Positions 23,356-32,178 of a stretch of 64,000 nt of DNA are shown piece by piece. The stretch is taken from positions 358,466 through 422,465 of the forward strand of contig NZ_NOIS01000004.1 in assembly GCF_004137765.1 (NCBI RefSeq), read 5' to 3'. The notes beneath the pieces are model-generated. The model had not been told where the DNA came from, ran no database searches, and was given only the letters and a program-made list of their open reading frames with translations. Within the stretch, counting starts at the first letter, position 1, and each line of letters begins with the position of its first letter. This stretch comes from Rothia uropygialis. GTDB taxonomy: Bacteria; Actinomycetota; Actinomycetes; Actinomycetales; Micrococcaceae. The position numbers and the translations under genes are program-made.

Positions 23356-24905
23356 GCGCGATCTTCCTGGTTAGTGGCGGAATCCTCACGGGAGGACAGC
23401 CATGTCTGGTACTGCTCTTTCCACTGTCCGACCGGCGGGAACAAACCGTCCACCGGATTGCCCTCGGCGACCCGTTCTGCAACCCAGGCGTCCTGGGTCT
23501 CCTTGGCCTCGGCCCCGGACACCACGTCTTCGACCAGATCCTGCGGGATCACGATGACTCCGTCGTCATCCCCCACGATCACATCTCCAGGCAAGACGGT
23601 CGCGTTGCCGCATGCCACCGCGACGTCGGATTCCCACGGAACGTGCTTTCGACCCAGCACTGCCGGGTGGGATGCGGTTGAGAACACCGGTAGACCGATG
23701 TCCCGGACGGCAGCCGAATCACGAACCCCACCGTCGGTCACCACGCCTGCGGCCCCGCGGCTCTTGGCCCGCAGCGCCAGGATGTCTCCGAGGGTCCCCG
23801 AACCGGATTCTCCGCGCGCTTCGATCACGATGACCTCACCCGGACCGACGGCGTCGAACGCCTGCTTCTGAGCGTTGTAACCGCCGCCGTGTTTTGTGAA
23901 CAGGTCCTCGCGGGCAGGGACGAACCGCAGGGTTTTGGCCACCCCCACGAGCTTGCTTCCAGGGATCGAGGGCCGAACACCCTCGATGCTGACCTGGTTC
24001 AGCCCACGTTGCCGAAGTTGGGCCGAGAGGCCCGCGGTCGGCAATTCAGCGAGTCGTTCTCGCAGGTCGCCGGGAAGTTCACATGAATCCGCCGGCGCGG
24101 GGAGTCCGGCCGCTTCGCGGGAGCCCCAAGCTTCTTCGCGCTGCTTGTCGTCCACGGAGGGCAGAGCGCCCAGGGTCTCGTCGAATTGTCCTGTTCCTTC
24201 AACAATGCGCGTCGACAGCCGCCCGGAGGTGGGGGCACCGGAGGCGCTCGGCGCATCCACCTCGACCTCGACGACGTCACCTGGCTGCACAACGCTCGAT
24301 CCTGCGGGCGTTCCGGTCAGGATCACGTCGCCGGGGTCGAGCGTGACGTGCTGGGAAAGGTCGGCGACAAATTGTGCGAGAGGGAAAATCAACTGATCGC
24401 GAGAGGTGCCATCTTCTTGGACCAGGCTTCCGTTGACCCAGGTACGCACCCGGAGCGCCGTCGGATCCACCTGACGGGCATCGATCAGGTCAGGGCCGAG
24501 CGGTGTATAACCGTCACGACCCTTATTCCGAAGGTTCGAACCCTTGTCCGCCGCGCGGTAATCGTAAATACCGAAATCGTTGGAGGCCGTGACCGAGGCG
24601 ACGTAATTCCAGGCTTCCTCGAGCGCCACATTGCGCGCTTGCCGGCCGATCACCAGGGCGATCTCGCCTTCGAAAGCCAAGAGCTCAGTTCCTGCCGGAC
24701 GCTCGATCTCGGCGCCGGATCCGGCCAGGGAGCTCGCGGGTTTCATGAAATAGGAAGGATTCGCGGGACGTCGGCCTCGTTGTGCAGCGCGCGACTCGTA
24801 CGCGACGTGAACCGCGATGATCTTGCCGGGTTGCACCGGAACCTCGGCGACGCCGCTCTTCTGCCGGTTCGCCGCCTGCTCGGGGACCTCATACGGGGTG
24901 GACAT
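23352..24905 (-). CDS. hpaG: Fusion of FAH-domain isomerase/decarboxylase with RraA-like domain
   Basis: This 517-residue protein starts with GAGGAGG upstream. Residues about 25-240 form one FAH domain: metal ligands Glu79 and Glu81 in FEGEIALVIG, ASNDFGIYDYR, LTGTPAG and a PGDVVEVEV tail, as in HpaG enzymes. After a linker, residues about 285-480 form an RraA/HMG-aldolase-like domain with GDILALRA (373-380) and TDGGVRDS (390-397, Arg395/Asp396). E. coli HpaG instead has two FAH repeats, one decarboxylase and one isomerase. Here the RraA-like half may take over one of those reactions, since RraA relatives have oxaloacetate decarboxylase/aldolase activity. That is inference. It is the first gene of the hpa operon. 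Confidence 0.85.
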   Translation of the reverse strand: MSTPYEVPEQAANRQKSGVAEVPVQPGKIIAVHVAYESRAAQRGRRPANPSYFMKPASSLAGSGAEIERPAGTELLAFEGEIALVIGRQARNVALEEAWNYVASVTASNDFGIYDYRAADKGSNLRNKGRDGYTPLGPDLIDARQVDPTALRVRTWVNGSLVQEDGTSRDQLIFPLAQFVADLSQHVTLDPGDVILTGTPAGSSVVQPGDVVEVEVDAPSASGAPTSGRLSTRIVEGTGQFDETLGALPSVDDKQREEAWGSREAAGLPAPADSCELPGDLRERLAELPTAGLSAQLRQRGLNQVSIEGVRPSIPGSKLVGVAKTLRFVPAREDLFTKHGGGYNAQKQAFDAVGPGEVIVIEARGESGSGTLGDILALRAKSRGAAGVVTDGGVRDSAAVRDIGLPVFSTASHPAVLGRKHVPWESDVAVACGNATVLPGDVIVGDDDGVIVIPQDLVEDVVSGAEAKETQDAWVAERVAEGNPVDGLFPPVGQWKEQYQTWLSSREDSATNQEDRA

Positions 24906-24937
24906 CCAGCCTCCTCATTGACGCTTAACTCATGTCA

Positions 24938-24950
24938 GATCGTATATCAT
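24938..24950. promoter_or_regulatory. Candidate GntR site in the hpa operon promoter
   Basis: GATCGTATATCAT lies 33 bp upstream of the hpaG start and is repeated exactly at 25144-25156. On the minus strand it overlaps a possible promoter, TTGTTG-N17-TACGAT. GTATA-type half-sites are usual for FCD-GntR repressors. Confidence 0.6.
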
Positions 24951-25128
24951 TTCAGATTTGGCAACAAGTACCCCGCGTCACATTCGCGGTGGAATTCGGG
25001 GCCGGGACGCCCGGCAGAGGCGACGCCATTGACGACCAGAAGCGCGTCATTCCGCACAAAACCACCACCCAATCGATCACCCACCCGGAACCGCCAGCGC
25101 GAGAACTCGACGTCATCGACGTCTCACC

Positions 25129-25177
25129 TTGACCCGATGATGGGATCGTATATCATACGAAATCATATACTTCGTAT
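25129..25177 (+). promoter_or_regulatory. Promoter and GntR operator of the MHS transporter
   Basis: TTGACC (25129-25134), 16 bp, TATCAT (25151-25156) is a good promoter. The same bases hold GATCGTATATCAT (25144-25156, second copy), the small dyad GTAT-ATC-ATAC, and a larger dyad ATACGAA-N9-TTCGTAT (25155-25177). A repressor here would cover the -10 element. The intergenic stretch 25178-25245 shows nothing else. Confidence 0.6.
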
Positions 25178-25259
25178 CCTGGATCACATTACCTCCCGGA
25201 TTACCACGCTGACACTCAGTGCCGCACCAACCCCGCACCGTAAGACAAAGGAGTCTGAG

Positions 25260-26645
25260 ATGACGGCCCAACATGACCCAACCACAACCACGGCCGCACT
25301 GCGCACCGTCGAGCAAGCCAAGGAACAACGTCGTGTGATTGCCGGAACGGTGATCGGAACGAGCATCGAGTGGTACGACTTCTTCCTCTACGCCTCGGCC
25401 GCCGGACTGGTCTTCGGCAAACTGTTCTTCGGACCACTGGGCCCGCAAGCCTCCGTGATCGTGTCCTTCATGAGCGTGGGCCTCAGCTTTCTCTTCCGAC
25501 CTCTCGGCGCATTCATCGCCGGTCACTTGGGCGACAAGTGGGGCCGCAAGCGAGTTCTGATGGTCACCCTGATCGGAATGGGCGCCTCGACCACATTGAT
25601 CGGAGTTCTTCCGACGCACGCGAGCATTGGCGTCGCCGCCCCCATTCTGTTGATCCTTCTGCGCCTGCTCCAAGGCGTCTCCGCAGGTGGCGAATGGGGC
25701 GGAGCTGCCTTGATGGCCGTGGAACATGCGCCCGTGGATCGCCGCGGCCTCTACGGCTCCTCGCCGCAGATCGGCGTCCCCCTCGGACTGCTCATGGCGT
25801 CGGGAATGCTGAGCCTCATGTCAGCCATCGCCCCGGGTGATGCCTTCATGGAATGGGGATGGCGCGTTCCGTTCCTGCTGAGCGTGGTGCTCATTGCCAT
25901 CGGATACTGGATTCGTCACGGGGTGGAAGAATCACCCGTTTTCACGGAAATCGCTGAGCTCAAGGACGAGCGCAAGGCCCCCATCGGTGTCTTGTTCAAG
26001 AAGCACGGCGTCCTCGTCATTTTCGCCGCGTTGATCTTCGCGGGCAACAACGCCGCCGGATACATGACCACCGGCGGATTCATCCAGAGCTACGCGACGA
26101 ATCCGGACGGTCCCCTCGGGTTCGAACGCGGCCCAGTACTTCTTGCCGTCACCGGATCCGCGGTCACGTGGCTGATCTTCACGCTGATCGCCGGGTGGGC
26201 GTCGGACAAGATGGGTAGACGCAACTCCTACATCCTGGGCTGGATCCTCCTCTTCGCAGGAATTGTGGCCCTCTTCCCCATCGTCAACACCGGAAGCATC
26301 GGAATGCTGTTCTTGGGCCTGACCATTCTGACGATTGGGCTCGGATTCACCTACGGCCAGCAGTCGGCGACGTACACCGAGCTCTTCCCCGCCTCCGTGA
26401 GGTTCTCAGGAGTCTCGATCTCGTACGCGATCGGCGCGATCGTCGGCGGCGCCTTTGCACCGACCATCGCCCAAGCACTGCTGAACGCAACCGGCAGTAC
26501 TCATTCCATCACCATCTACTTGTGCATCATGGTGGTCCTGGGAATGCTCGCCACGCTCCTGCTCCGGGACCGCACGGGCATTCCCCTGGGTCACGGCAGC
26601 GAAAAGGAACAGTCGGTCAGCCCGCTCGTCTTCGCCAAAAAGTAA
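25260..26645 (+). CDS. MFS transporter, metabolite:H+ symporter (MHS) family
   Basis: The protein is 461 residues from the ATG at 25260, with AAAGGAG 7 bases upstream. It has 12 membrane spans with MHS signatures: IAGTVIGTSIEWYDFFLYAS, then RPLGAFIAGHLGDKWGRKR and GEWGGAALMAVEHAP. The open frame extends far upstream to 24186 antisense to hpaG, but that part is a shadow. It is divergent from the hpa operon and shares its operator, so uptake of 4-hydroxyphenylacetate or homoprotocatechuate is the likely role. It ends at a clear terminator. Family is secure; substrate is inferred. Confidence 0.9.
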   Translation: MTAQHDPTTTTAALRTVEQAKEQRRVIAGTVIGTSIEWYDFFLYASAAGLVFGKLFFGPLGPQASVIVSFMSVGLSFLFRPLGAFIAGHLGDKWGRKRVLMVTLIGMGASTTLIGVLPTHASIGVAAPILLILLRLLQGVSAGGEWGGAALMAVEHAPVDRRGLYGSSPQIGVPLGLLMASGMLSLMSAIAPGDAFMEWGWRVPFLLSVVLIAIGYWIRHGVEESPVFTEIAELKDERKAPIGVLFKKHGVLVIFAALIFAGNNAAGYMTTGGFIQSYATNPDGPLGFERGPVLLAVTGSAVTWLIFTLIAGWASDKMGRRNSYILGWILLFAGIVALFPIVNTGSIGMLFLGLTILTIGLGFTYGQQSATYTELFPASVRFSGVSISYAIGAIVGGAFAPTIAQALLNATGSTHSITIYLCIMVVLGMLATLLLRDRTGIPLGHGSEKEQSVSPLVFAKK

Positions 26646-26662
26646 CACCCGACGAGTCCCCG

Positions 26663-26698
26663 AAACGCCCCGTTTTCCGAGCAGAAGCGGGGCGTTTT
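26663..26698 (+). terminator. Rho-independent terminator after the MHS transporter
   Basis: An inverted repeat AAACGCCCCG / CGGGGCGTTT with a 15-base loop ends in a short T-run, 18 bp after the transporter stop. Confidence 0.85.
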
Positions 26699-26798
26699 GA
26701 GCGCGTGGGACCAGGGCCTTCGATGCGGTCCGACTGCACGGCGTGGTTTAGTATCGCTCAGGTCACGTTTGTTGTCCCGGCACAAAGGCAGTTATCCC

Positions 26799-28139
26799 AT
26801 GAGCACAGCATCCAGCGAAGGCACACACCTGACGCGAACCCTCACCCTTCCTTCGCTTGTCCTTTTCGGGCTCGCCTACTTGGCGCCCTTGATCGTTCTG
26901 GGCATCTTCGGCGTCATCGCCGAGACGACGGGTGGGGCGGCATCGTCCGCGTACCTCGTGGCCCTCGTGGCCATGATGTTCACCGCCCACAGTTACGGTC
27001 GCATGGCAATCGCTCACCCAGTTGCGGGTTCCGCGTACACGTATGTGCGGCGCTCGATCGAGCCCCGCACGGGATTCCTGGTCGGCTGGACCATGTTGCT
27101 GGATTACCTCTTCTTGCCACTGGTCATTTGGCTCATCGGCGGGTCGTACCTGACGGCGCAGTTCCCGTCGGTGCCGATCGGGATATGGATCGTGATGTAC
27201 ATGGCGATCACGACCGCGCTCAATATCCTCGGAATCAAGGTCGCCGACAAAGCCAATTTCCTTCTGATGGCCTTTCAGATGTTGGTCATTCTTTTCTTCG
27301 TGGCACTGTGCATCGCTTCGGTCGTCTCAGACCGGGGCGCAGGTTCATTGCTCAGCGTGCAACCGTTCGTGAACTCGACTACCAGCATTACCGCGATCAC
27401 CAGCGGAGCAGCCATCGCGGCGTACTCGTTCCTGGGCTTTGACGCGATCACAACTCTCACCGAAGAAACGATCGAGCCGAAGAAGAACATGCCTCGGGCG
27501 ATCCTCCTGATTGCCCTGATCGGCGGAGCGATCTTCGTCGTGGTCTCCTACGCCACGCAGCTGGTCCACCCCGGCGGCAATTTCCCTGATCCCGACTCGG
27601 CCGCGAGCGACGTCGCCCTGCAGATCGGCGGCTCCCTCTTTGCGGCGATTTTCCTTGCCGGGCTCGTGATCGCCCAATTCGCATCCGGTATAGCGGCACA
27701 AGCCAGCGCCTCGCGCTTGCTCTACGCGATGGGCCGCGACGGCACGCTCCCGAAAAAGATCTTCGGCCGGCTCAACAGCAAGTTCCACACCCCGGTCATC
27801 AACATCGTGATCACCGGGGTGATCGGCCTGGGCGGAATGCTGATGGACGTCGCGACGTCGACGTCGTTCATCAACTTCGGCGCCTTCATTGCCTTCACCG
27901 CAGTGAACGTCTCGGTGATCTTCTACTTCTTCAGGCAACGGCGTCAGGGCAGGCACCACAACGTCATTGCCTACGTCTTGCTCCCCATCATCGGGGCGAT
28001 CATCAGCGTTTTCCTCATCACGCAGCTCGACGTCCATGCGCTCACGGTCGGCATCGTCTGGTTCTGCCTCGGCGTCGTCGTGCTGGGGTTCATCACCCGA
28101 GGCTTCAGGAAGGCTCCACCGGAAATGTCGGACATCTAG
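26799..28139 (+). CDS. APC family amino acid/amine permease
   Basis: The protein is 446 residues from the ATG at 26799 (MSTASSEGTHLTRTLTLPSL); the frame opens at 26697 inside the preceding terminator, so the later start is preferred. Twelve hydrophobic segments begin LVLFGLAYLAPLIVLGIFGV. HPVAGSAYTYVRRSI is the conserved loop after helix 2, and GFDAITTLTEETIEPKKNMP is the helix 6-7 signature of the APC family. Members in actinobacteria import putrescine, amino acids or ethanolamine. The flanking genes give no clear pathway, so the substrate is unknown. Confidence 0.87.
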   Translation: MSTASSEGTHLTRTLTLPSLVLFGLAYLAPLIVLGIFGVIAETTGGAASSAYLVALVAMMFTAHSYGRMAIAHPVAGSAYTYVRRSIEPRTGFLVGWTMLLDYLFLPLVIWLIGGSYLTAQFPSVPIGIWIVMYMAITTALNILGIKVADKANFLLMAFQMLVILFFVALCIASVVSDRGAGSLLSVQPFVNSTTSITAITSGAAIAAYSFLGFDAITTLTEETIEPKKNMPRAILLIALIGGAIFVVVSYATQLVHPGGNFPDPDSAASDVALQIGGSLFAAIFLAGLVIAQFASGIAAQASASRLLYAMGRDGTLPKKIFGRLNSKFHTPVINIVITGVIGLGGMLMDVATSTSFINFGAFIAFTAVNVSVIFYFFRQRRQGRHHNVIAYVLLPIIGAIISVFLITQLDVHALTVGIVWFCLGVVVLGFITRGFRKAPPEMSDI

Positions 28140-28189
28140 AAGTCCGCTTGGGGATATCCGCGAGATTGCACCTCTTATAGGGTGAGGCC

Positions 28190-28825
28190 ATGCGCAGGCT
28201 CCTTCCGCTCTCCGCCCACATACGCCTCCTGTATTCCCTGGTGCTGGGGGTTCTGACGGCGTTCTTCACGACGCTCGGCGCGGACGTGAAATGGGGAGTC
28301 CTGGTGGGCCTGACCGTCGTGGCACTGGCTTTCGTGACGCTCAATGGGGCCATCCTGTGGCCCATGGACGCGGACGAGACACAACGGCATTCACTGCGCG
28401 AGCAGTACAACCCGGTGTTGGAAGAGCTCCTGATCACCATCGCCGCGGTCGTCAGCATGGTAGGAATGGTCATGGTCATGGTCATCGACGATTCGGGCCG
28501 CGGTTCCCTCGCCGCCCTCATAGGCTTGGCCGGGGTTTTTCTCTCTTGGGCGATGCTCCACGTGATGTACGCGACCCAGTACGCCCATTTCTATTTCAGC
28601 GGCGACAAGGCAGGGGGCCTGGATTTCGGGGAGCCCGGGAAACCCTGTTACGTCGACTTTCTCTACTTCAGTTTCATGGTCGGCATGACCTATGGAACCA
28701 CCGACGTCGGAGTACTGACGAGCAGACTTCGCGCCATCGTGCTGCGCCACGGGCTGCTGTCCTTCGTTTTCGGTACCGTGATTCTGGCGACGGGCGTGAG
28801 CCTCGTGTCCGGGATCTTCACATAG
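28190..28825 (+). CDS. DUF1345 family membrane protein
   Basis: The 211-residue protein has about five membrane spans and the DUF1345 hallmark YVDFLYFSFMVGMTYGTTDV near residue 165, which resembles a two-pore channel selectivity turn. AHFYFSG precedes it. The family has no assigned function. It lies 50 bp downstream of the APC permease on the same strand and could be cotranscribed, but no link is evident. The N-terminus carries several positive residues, suggesting an inside start. Confidence 0.82.
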   Translation: MRRLLPLSAHIRLLYSLVLGVLTAFFTTLGADVKWGVLVGLTVVALAFVTLNGAILWPMDADETQRHSLREQYNPVLEELLITIAAVVSMVGMVMVMVIDDSGRGSLAALIGLAGVFLSWAMLHVMYATQYAHFYFSGDKAGGLDFGEPGKPCYVDFLYFSFMVGMTYGTTDVGVLTSRLRAIVLRHGLLSFVFGTVILATGVSLVSGIFT

Positions 28826-28845
28826 GATCGATGGCCCGCCGGACC

Positions 28846-29808
28846 TCACATGCCTTGGGTGATGATATCCAGGACGTCGTTGTAATGTGCGCTCCCGGGC
28901 TTGAGGAATGAGCCGTGAGTATCTCCGGACATCAAATGAAGGCCCGCAAGGCCACCGGCCTGCTGAACCGCCTGGATGTACCGTTGCGAATTCTGCCAGG
29001 CGACCACCGAGTCAGCGGTGCCGTGAACCGCGGCCACGGGAATTCCCGTATCGATATTCTGTATGGGATCGACCTCTGCATACCGGGCGGCTACCCGAGA
29101 CGGGGGACCGCCCAATGCGTTGTACATGTCCTCGCCACTTCTCTTGGACGCGTAGGTCATGTCCAGAGGTCCGGACAGAGAGACAATCCGATCCGGCCGG
29201 TACTTCGGCCGTCCGCCCAATCGATCCCCGCGACCGGCGCCGCGGGTACTCGCCCAAACGGCCAGTTGGGCTCCGGCGCTGTGTCCGACCACTTCCGACC
29301 GTCCGGACAGCTCCGCGTGATTGTTCATCAATTGCGGTACGTAATCCAGGGCCGAGGAGACGTCGGTGAAGGTCGTCGGCCAGCCCCCGCCGGAACCGAC
29401 GCGTCGGTACTCGATGTTGTAGACCGCCACACCACGAGCCGCAATTGCTCGGGCATACTTGCTGAATTTGTCCGCGCCAATGGAATGATGCCACGCCCCT
29501 CCATGGACGAGAACGACCATGGGAACCGTCTTTTCTTTGTGAATCCCGCCCGGTAGATACAAGTCGCCCCAGTTCTGGGATGGATCTGCCTGCCCCTGCA
29601 CAGGGTAATTGATCCGTTCAACCTGCTGCCCGCTTCTTTCCGCCACGGGCTGTTCGGCCAACGCCACGACGGAATTCTGAACACTCAGATGTGGGGGCTC
29701 GTCGGATGAATGAGCTGTGCACGAGACGAGCAGCAGAACCACCACGAAAACAACTATGGTTCTTCCGGTTCGCACTCTCCACATAGTCACAGGCTGGTCG
29801 ACCGCCAC
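28846..29808 (-). CDS. Lipoprotein alpha/beta hydrolase (esterase, BD-FAE-like)
   Basis: The protein is 320 residues from a GTG at 29808 with AAAGGA upstream; a GTG at 29823 is an alternative. The N-terminus is basic, then a hydrophobic stretch ends in the lipobox LVSC, so it should be lipid-anchored outside. Hydrolase features are VLVHGGAWHH (oxyanion hole HGGAW), nucleophile Ser in GHSAGA, Asp in HGTADSVV and His in GDTHGSF. It probably deacylates a small ester or acetylated sugar at the cell surface. It is convergent with the DUF1345 gene and divergent from the GH16 wall enzyme, both of which could be functionally unrelated. Confidence 0.87.
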   Translation of the reverse strand: MAVDQPVTMWRVRTGRTIVVFVVVLLLVSCTAHSSDEPPHLSVQNSVVALAEQPVAERSGQQVERINYPVQGQADPSQNWGDLYLPGGIHKEKTVPMVVLVHGGAWHHSIGADKFSKYARAIAARGVAVYNIEYRRVGSGGGWPTTFTDVSSALDYVPQLMNNHAELSGRSEVVGHSAGAQLAVWASTRGAGRGDRLGGRPKYRPDRIVSLSGPLDMTYASKRSGEDMYNALGGPPSRVAARYAEVDPIQNIDTGIPVAAVHGTADSVVAWQNSQRYIQAVQQAGGLAGLHLMSGDTHGSFLKPGSAHYNDVLDIITQGM

Positions 29809-30055
29809 TAGGGTCCTTTCCACAAAAATTCAGCGAACTGGCCCTCGAAATCCCTTCGCGACGTGCCCTCACGATGTCTCCGAACACGACCCTGCAAATA
29901 GAAGCTACACGTCGGCGTAACTTCGATATACACATCATTGACCGATTACCAACGTTAACTTTCCGGCATAGACCGGACAAATCAAAATTTGAGGTATCTT
30001 CACTGGTAGTACCCAGGTTTTTCCGCCTCAACGGCCAAACTGTGAAGAGTCCACA

Positions 30056-32104
30056 ATGAATTTCTCCCCACTGTCGAGGAGGATCACGCGCATAAGCGTC
30101 GCAGCGGTCCTTGCCATCACCCTGTCATACGGTCCGGCTCCTGCAGTATCCGCTCCTGCCCAAGCCGTCGAGTCGGTTACCGCCGCTGCCACCGAAGTCA
30201 CCCCCAAGGGACCGACGTTCAACGAAATCGCTCGAACCGTTTATATCCCGTCAGACGCCGGGGTCCGCTACTACATCGACGTAGCCGGCAAGAACATCAC
30301 CAAAGAGGGCCTACCCTACGCCAAACCCGGCACCTACACCCAGGATGAGGGCATAGCCCCCGGCGCCCCCATCACGGTAACTGCCAAATCGGCGGGATCG
30401 ACGACCGTCCTGACCGGTACCACACGGTGGGAGGCGACGTATCGAGATCGCCCCTCCTATTCCCTCGAGTCCGGGGATGAGTTCAACGACCCCTCCACGC
30501 TGCCATCCAGCCAATGGTCGGTCTACACGACCCGTGCTGCGAACCTCGGAAACAACGGCAACACCGTGTACACGCCGGAAAATGTTTCGGTCAAGGACGG
30601 AAACCTTGAGATCAGGACCGAGCGCCACTGCCTGGCCGGTTCGCAGGAGCCTTCGACCCAAACCGTCAGTCCGGGCGGTGCCGTGTGTCCCAGCGGAACC
30701 CGAACGGTATACACCTCGGGCCGGATCAATACGGACTTCATTTACAACGCACCCTTCGAGATGGACGTTCGAGCGCGAATGTCGGATGACGTTGTCGATG
30801 GTCTCCACTTCGCGGCATGGATCCGCAACAACCAGCCGTATTGCACGCAAGCAGGGATCGAGAAATCGGCCATTTCGGAGCTGGACACCATGGAGGTGTT
30901 CAGCCAGCACTCCTACACGACCAACACCTCACACATCTCGTGCACCAAACAAGAGGACGGAGGAAGCGGGACCAAGCGCGATGCCCACAAGCTCGATACC
31001 CAGATCGCAGGCGCTTGGCACAACTTCAAAATGACGTGGGACGGGTACGCGATCCGGTATTACCTGGACGGTCAGCTGGTTCCCTCCAGCTGGGGTCAAA
31101 CCCCCGAAACCACGAGTTCCACGGTAGGGATGAGCGACGAGGAGTTCCGCGCGACCCTGAACGAGAACCCCTATCAGGCGATCATCGATTCGCTGGCTTT
31201 CCCGACCGACACCAGCTGGATCAACCCGCCCCGCTCCGACCGGCCGTTCCCTGCACGAGTGGACAAGGTCGACTACATTCGCATGTCACCCCGCGAGGAT
31301 GTCTTCCCGACCGGCGCCATCAAGTCCAAGTGGAAAGAATCCGCTTGGCTCGGAGCACCGGTGACGGGTGAACGCGATGCAGAAGTACCGGGGTCCAGGG
31401 TCCAGACTTTCGAGAACGGTTTGGTCTACTGGTCCGAGGCCACGGGGGCTCACCCCGTCCGTGGTGGCATCAAGGGGTCCTTTGAAGCCCACGGTGCGGC
31501 GGGCGGCCTGCTCGGCCTGCCCACATCGGACGAACGCCAGCTGAAGGGTGGCGCGTCGCAAAGCTTCCAAGGCGGTCAGGTCCACTGGTCGCCCAGCACG
31601 GGCGGACACGCGAGCGGCGGGGCCATTCAGGCGTACTGGGCAGGTCAGGGCTGGGAGAACGGTTGGCTCGGATATCCGACCAGCGATGAGTTCACGGGCC
31701 TCGCAGGAGGCGGGGCATCCCAAACTTTCCAGAACGGAACCCTCTTCTGGGACGCTCGCACGGGCGCGGTACACCCTGTCACCGGCGCGATCCTCGGGCG
31801 ATACGGTCAATATCAGTGGGAATCCGGAAAACTCGGATACCCCCGTACCGGCGAGCAGAAGCTCAGGAATGGAGCCTCCCAGGTCTTCGATGGGGGCCAG
31901 ATCCACTGGTCGCCGAGCACGGGCGCACATGCCACCGGCGGTGCGATCAAGTCCTATTGGGCCGGCTCCGGTTGGGAAAACGGTTGGCTCGGTTACCCGA
32001 CCGGTGAAGAGTCCCCCACGGGCGACGGCGGTGTCCGGCAAACGTTCCAGCACGGAACCGTGACTTGGCACAAGGACCGCCCGATCACGGCCGAGCGCAG
32101 ATAG
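30056..32104 (+). CDS. Secreted GH16-type glycoside hydrolase with LGFP repeats
   Basis: The 682-residue protein has a signal peptide (basic start, hydrophobic 14-30, likely cleavage after APAQA). A beta-sandwich region follows, then a GH16 domain (about 135-415) with the catalytic ELDTME motif: nucleophile Glu275, acid/base Glu280. From about 420 to the end it carries about five LGFP-type repeats (for example WLGYPTSDE and LGLPTSDE, each followed by QxFQxG and a W/F-containing strand). LGFP repeats bind the cell wall in actinobacteria. It likely cleaves a beta-glucan or galactan at the wall. It is monocistronic and ends at a strong hairpin. Confidence 0.88.
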   Translation: MNFSPLSRRITRISVAAVLAITLSYGPAPAVSAPAQAVESVTAAATEVTPKGPTFNEIARTVYIPSDAGVRYYIDVAGKNITKEGLPYAKPGTYTQDEGIAPGAPITVTAKSAGSTTVLTGTTRWEATYRDRPSYSLESGDEFNDPSTLPSSQWSVYTTRAANLGNNGNTVYTPENVSVKDGNLEIRTERHCLAGSQEPSTQTVSPGGAVCPSGTRTVYTSGRINTDFIYNAPFEMDVRARMSDDVVDGLHFAAWIRNNQPYCTQAGIEKSAISELDTMEVFSQHSYTTNTSHISCTKQEDGGSGTKRDAHKLDTQIAGAWHNFKMTWDGYAIRYYLDGQLVPSSWGQTPETTSSTVGMSDEEFRATLNENPYQAIIDSLAFPTDTSWINPPRSDRPFPARVDKVDYIRMSPREDVFPTGAIKSKWKESAWLGAPVTGERDAEVPGSRVQTFENGLVYWSEATGAHPVRGGIKGSFEAHGAAGGLLGLPTSDERQLKGGASQSFQGGQVHWSPSTGGHASGGAIQAYWAGQGWENGWLGYPTSDEFTGLAGGGASQTFQNGTLFWDARTGAVHPVTGAILGRYGQYQWESGKLGYPRTGEQKLRNGASQVFDGGQIHWSPSTGAHATGGAIKSYWAGSGWENGWLGYPTGEESPTGDGGVRQTFQHGTVTWHKDRPITAERR

Positions 32105-32118
32105 GGCAGGCAAGAACA

Positions 32119-32151
32119 AGGCGGCCAGGAACTCGAGGCTCCTGGCCGCCT
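32119..32151. terminator. Hairpin between the convergent GH16 and TPP-enzyme genes
   Basis: A perfect 12-bp stem AGGCGGCCAGGA / TCCTGGCCGCCT with a 9-base loop sits 15 bp after the GH16 stop and 28 bp before the TPP-enzyme stop. No T-run follows on the plus strand, so efficiency is uncertain. Confidence 0.7.
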
Positions 32152-32178
32152 GCTCATGAAGGCGCGTGTCGTAGCGGA

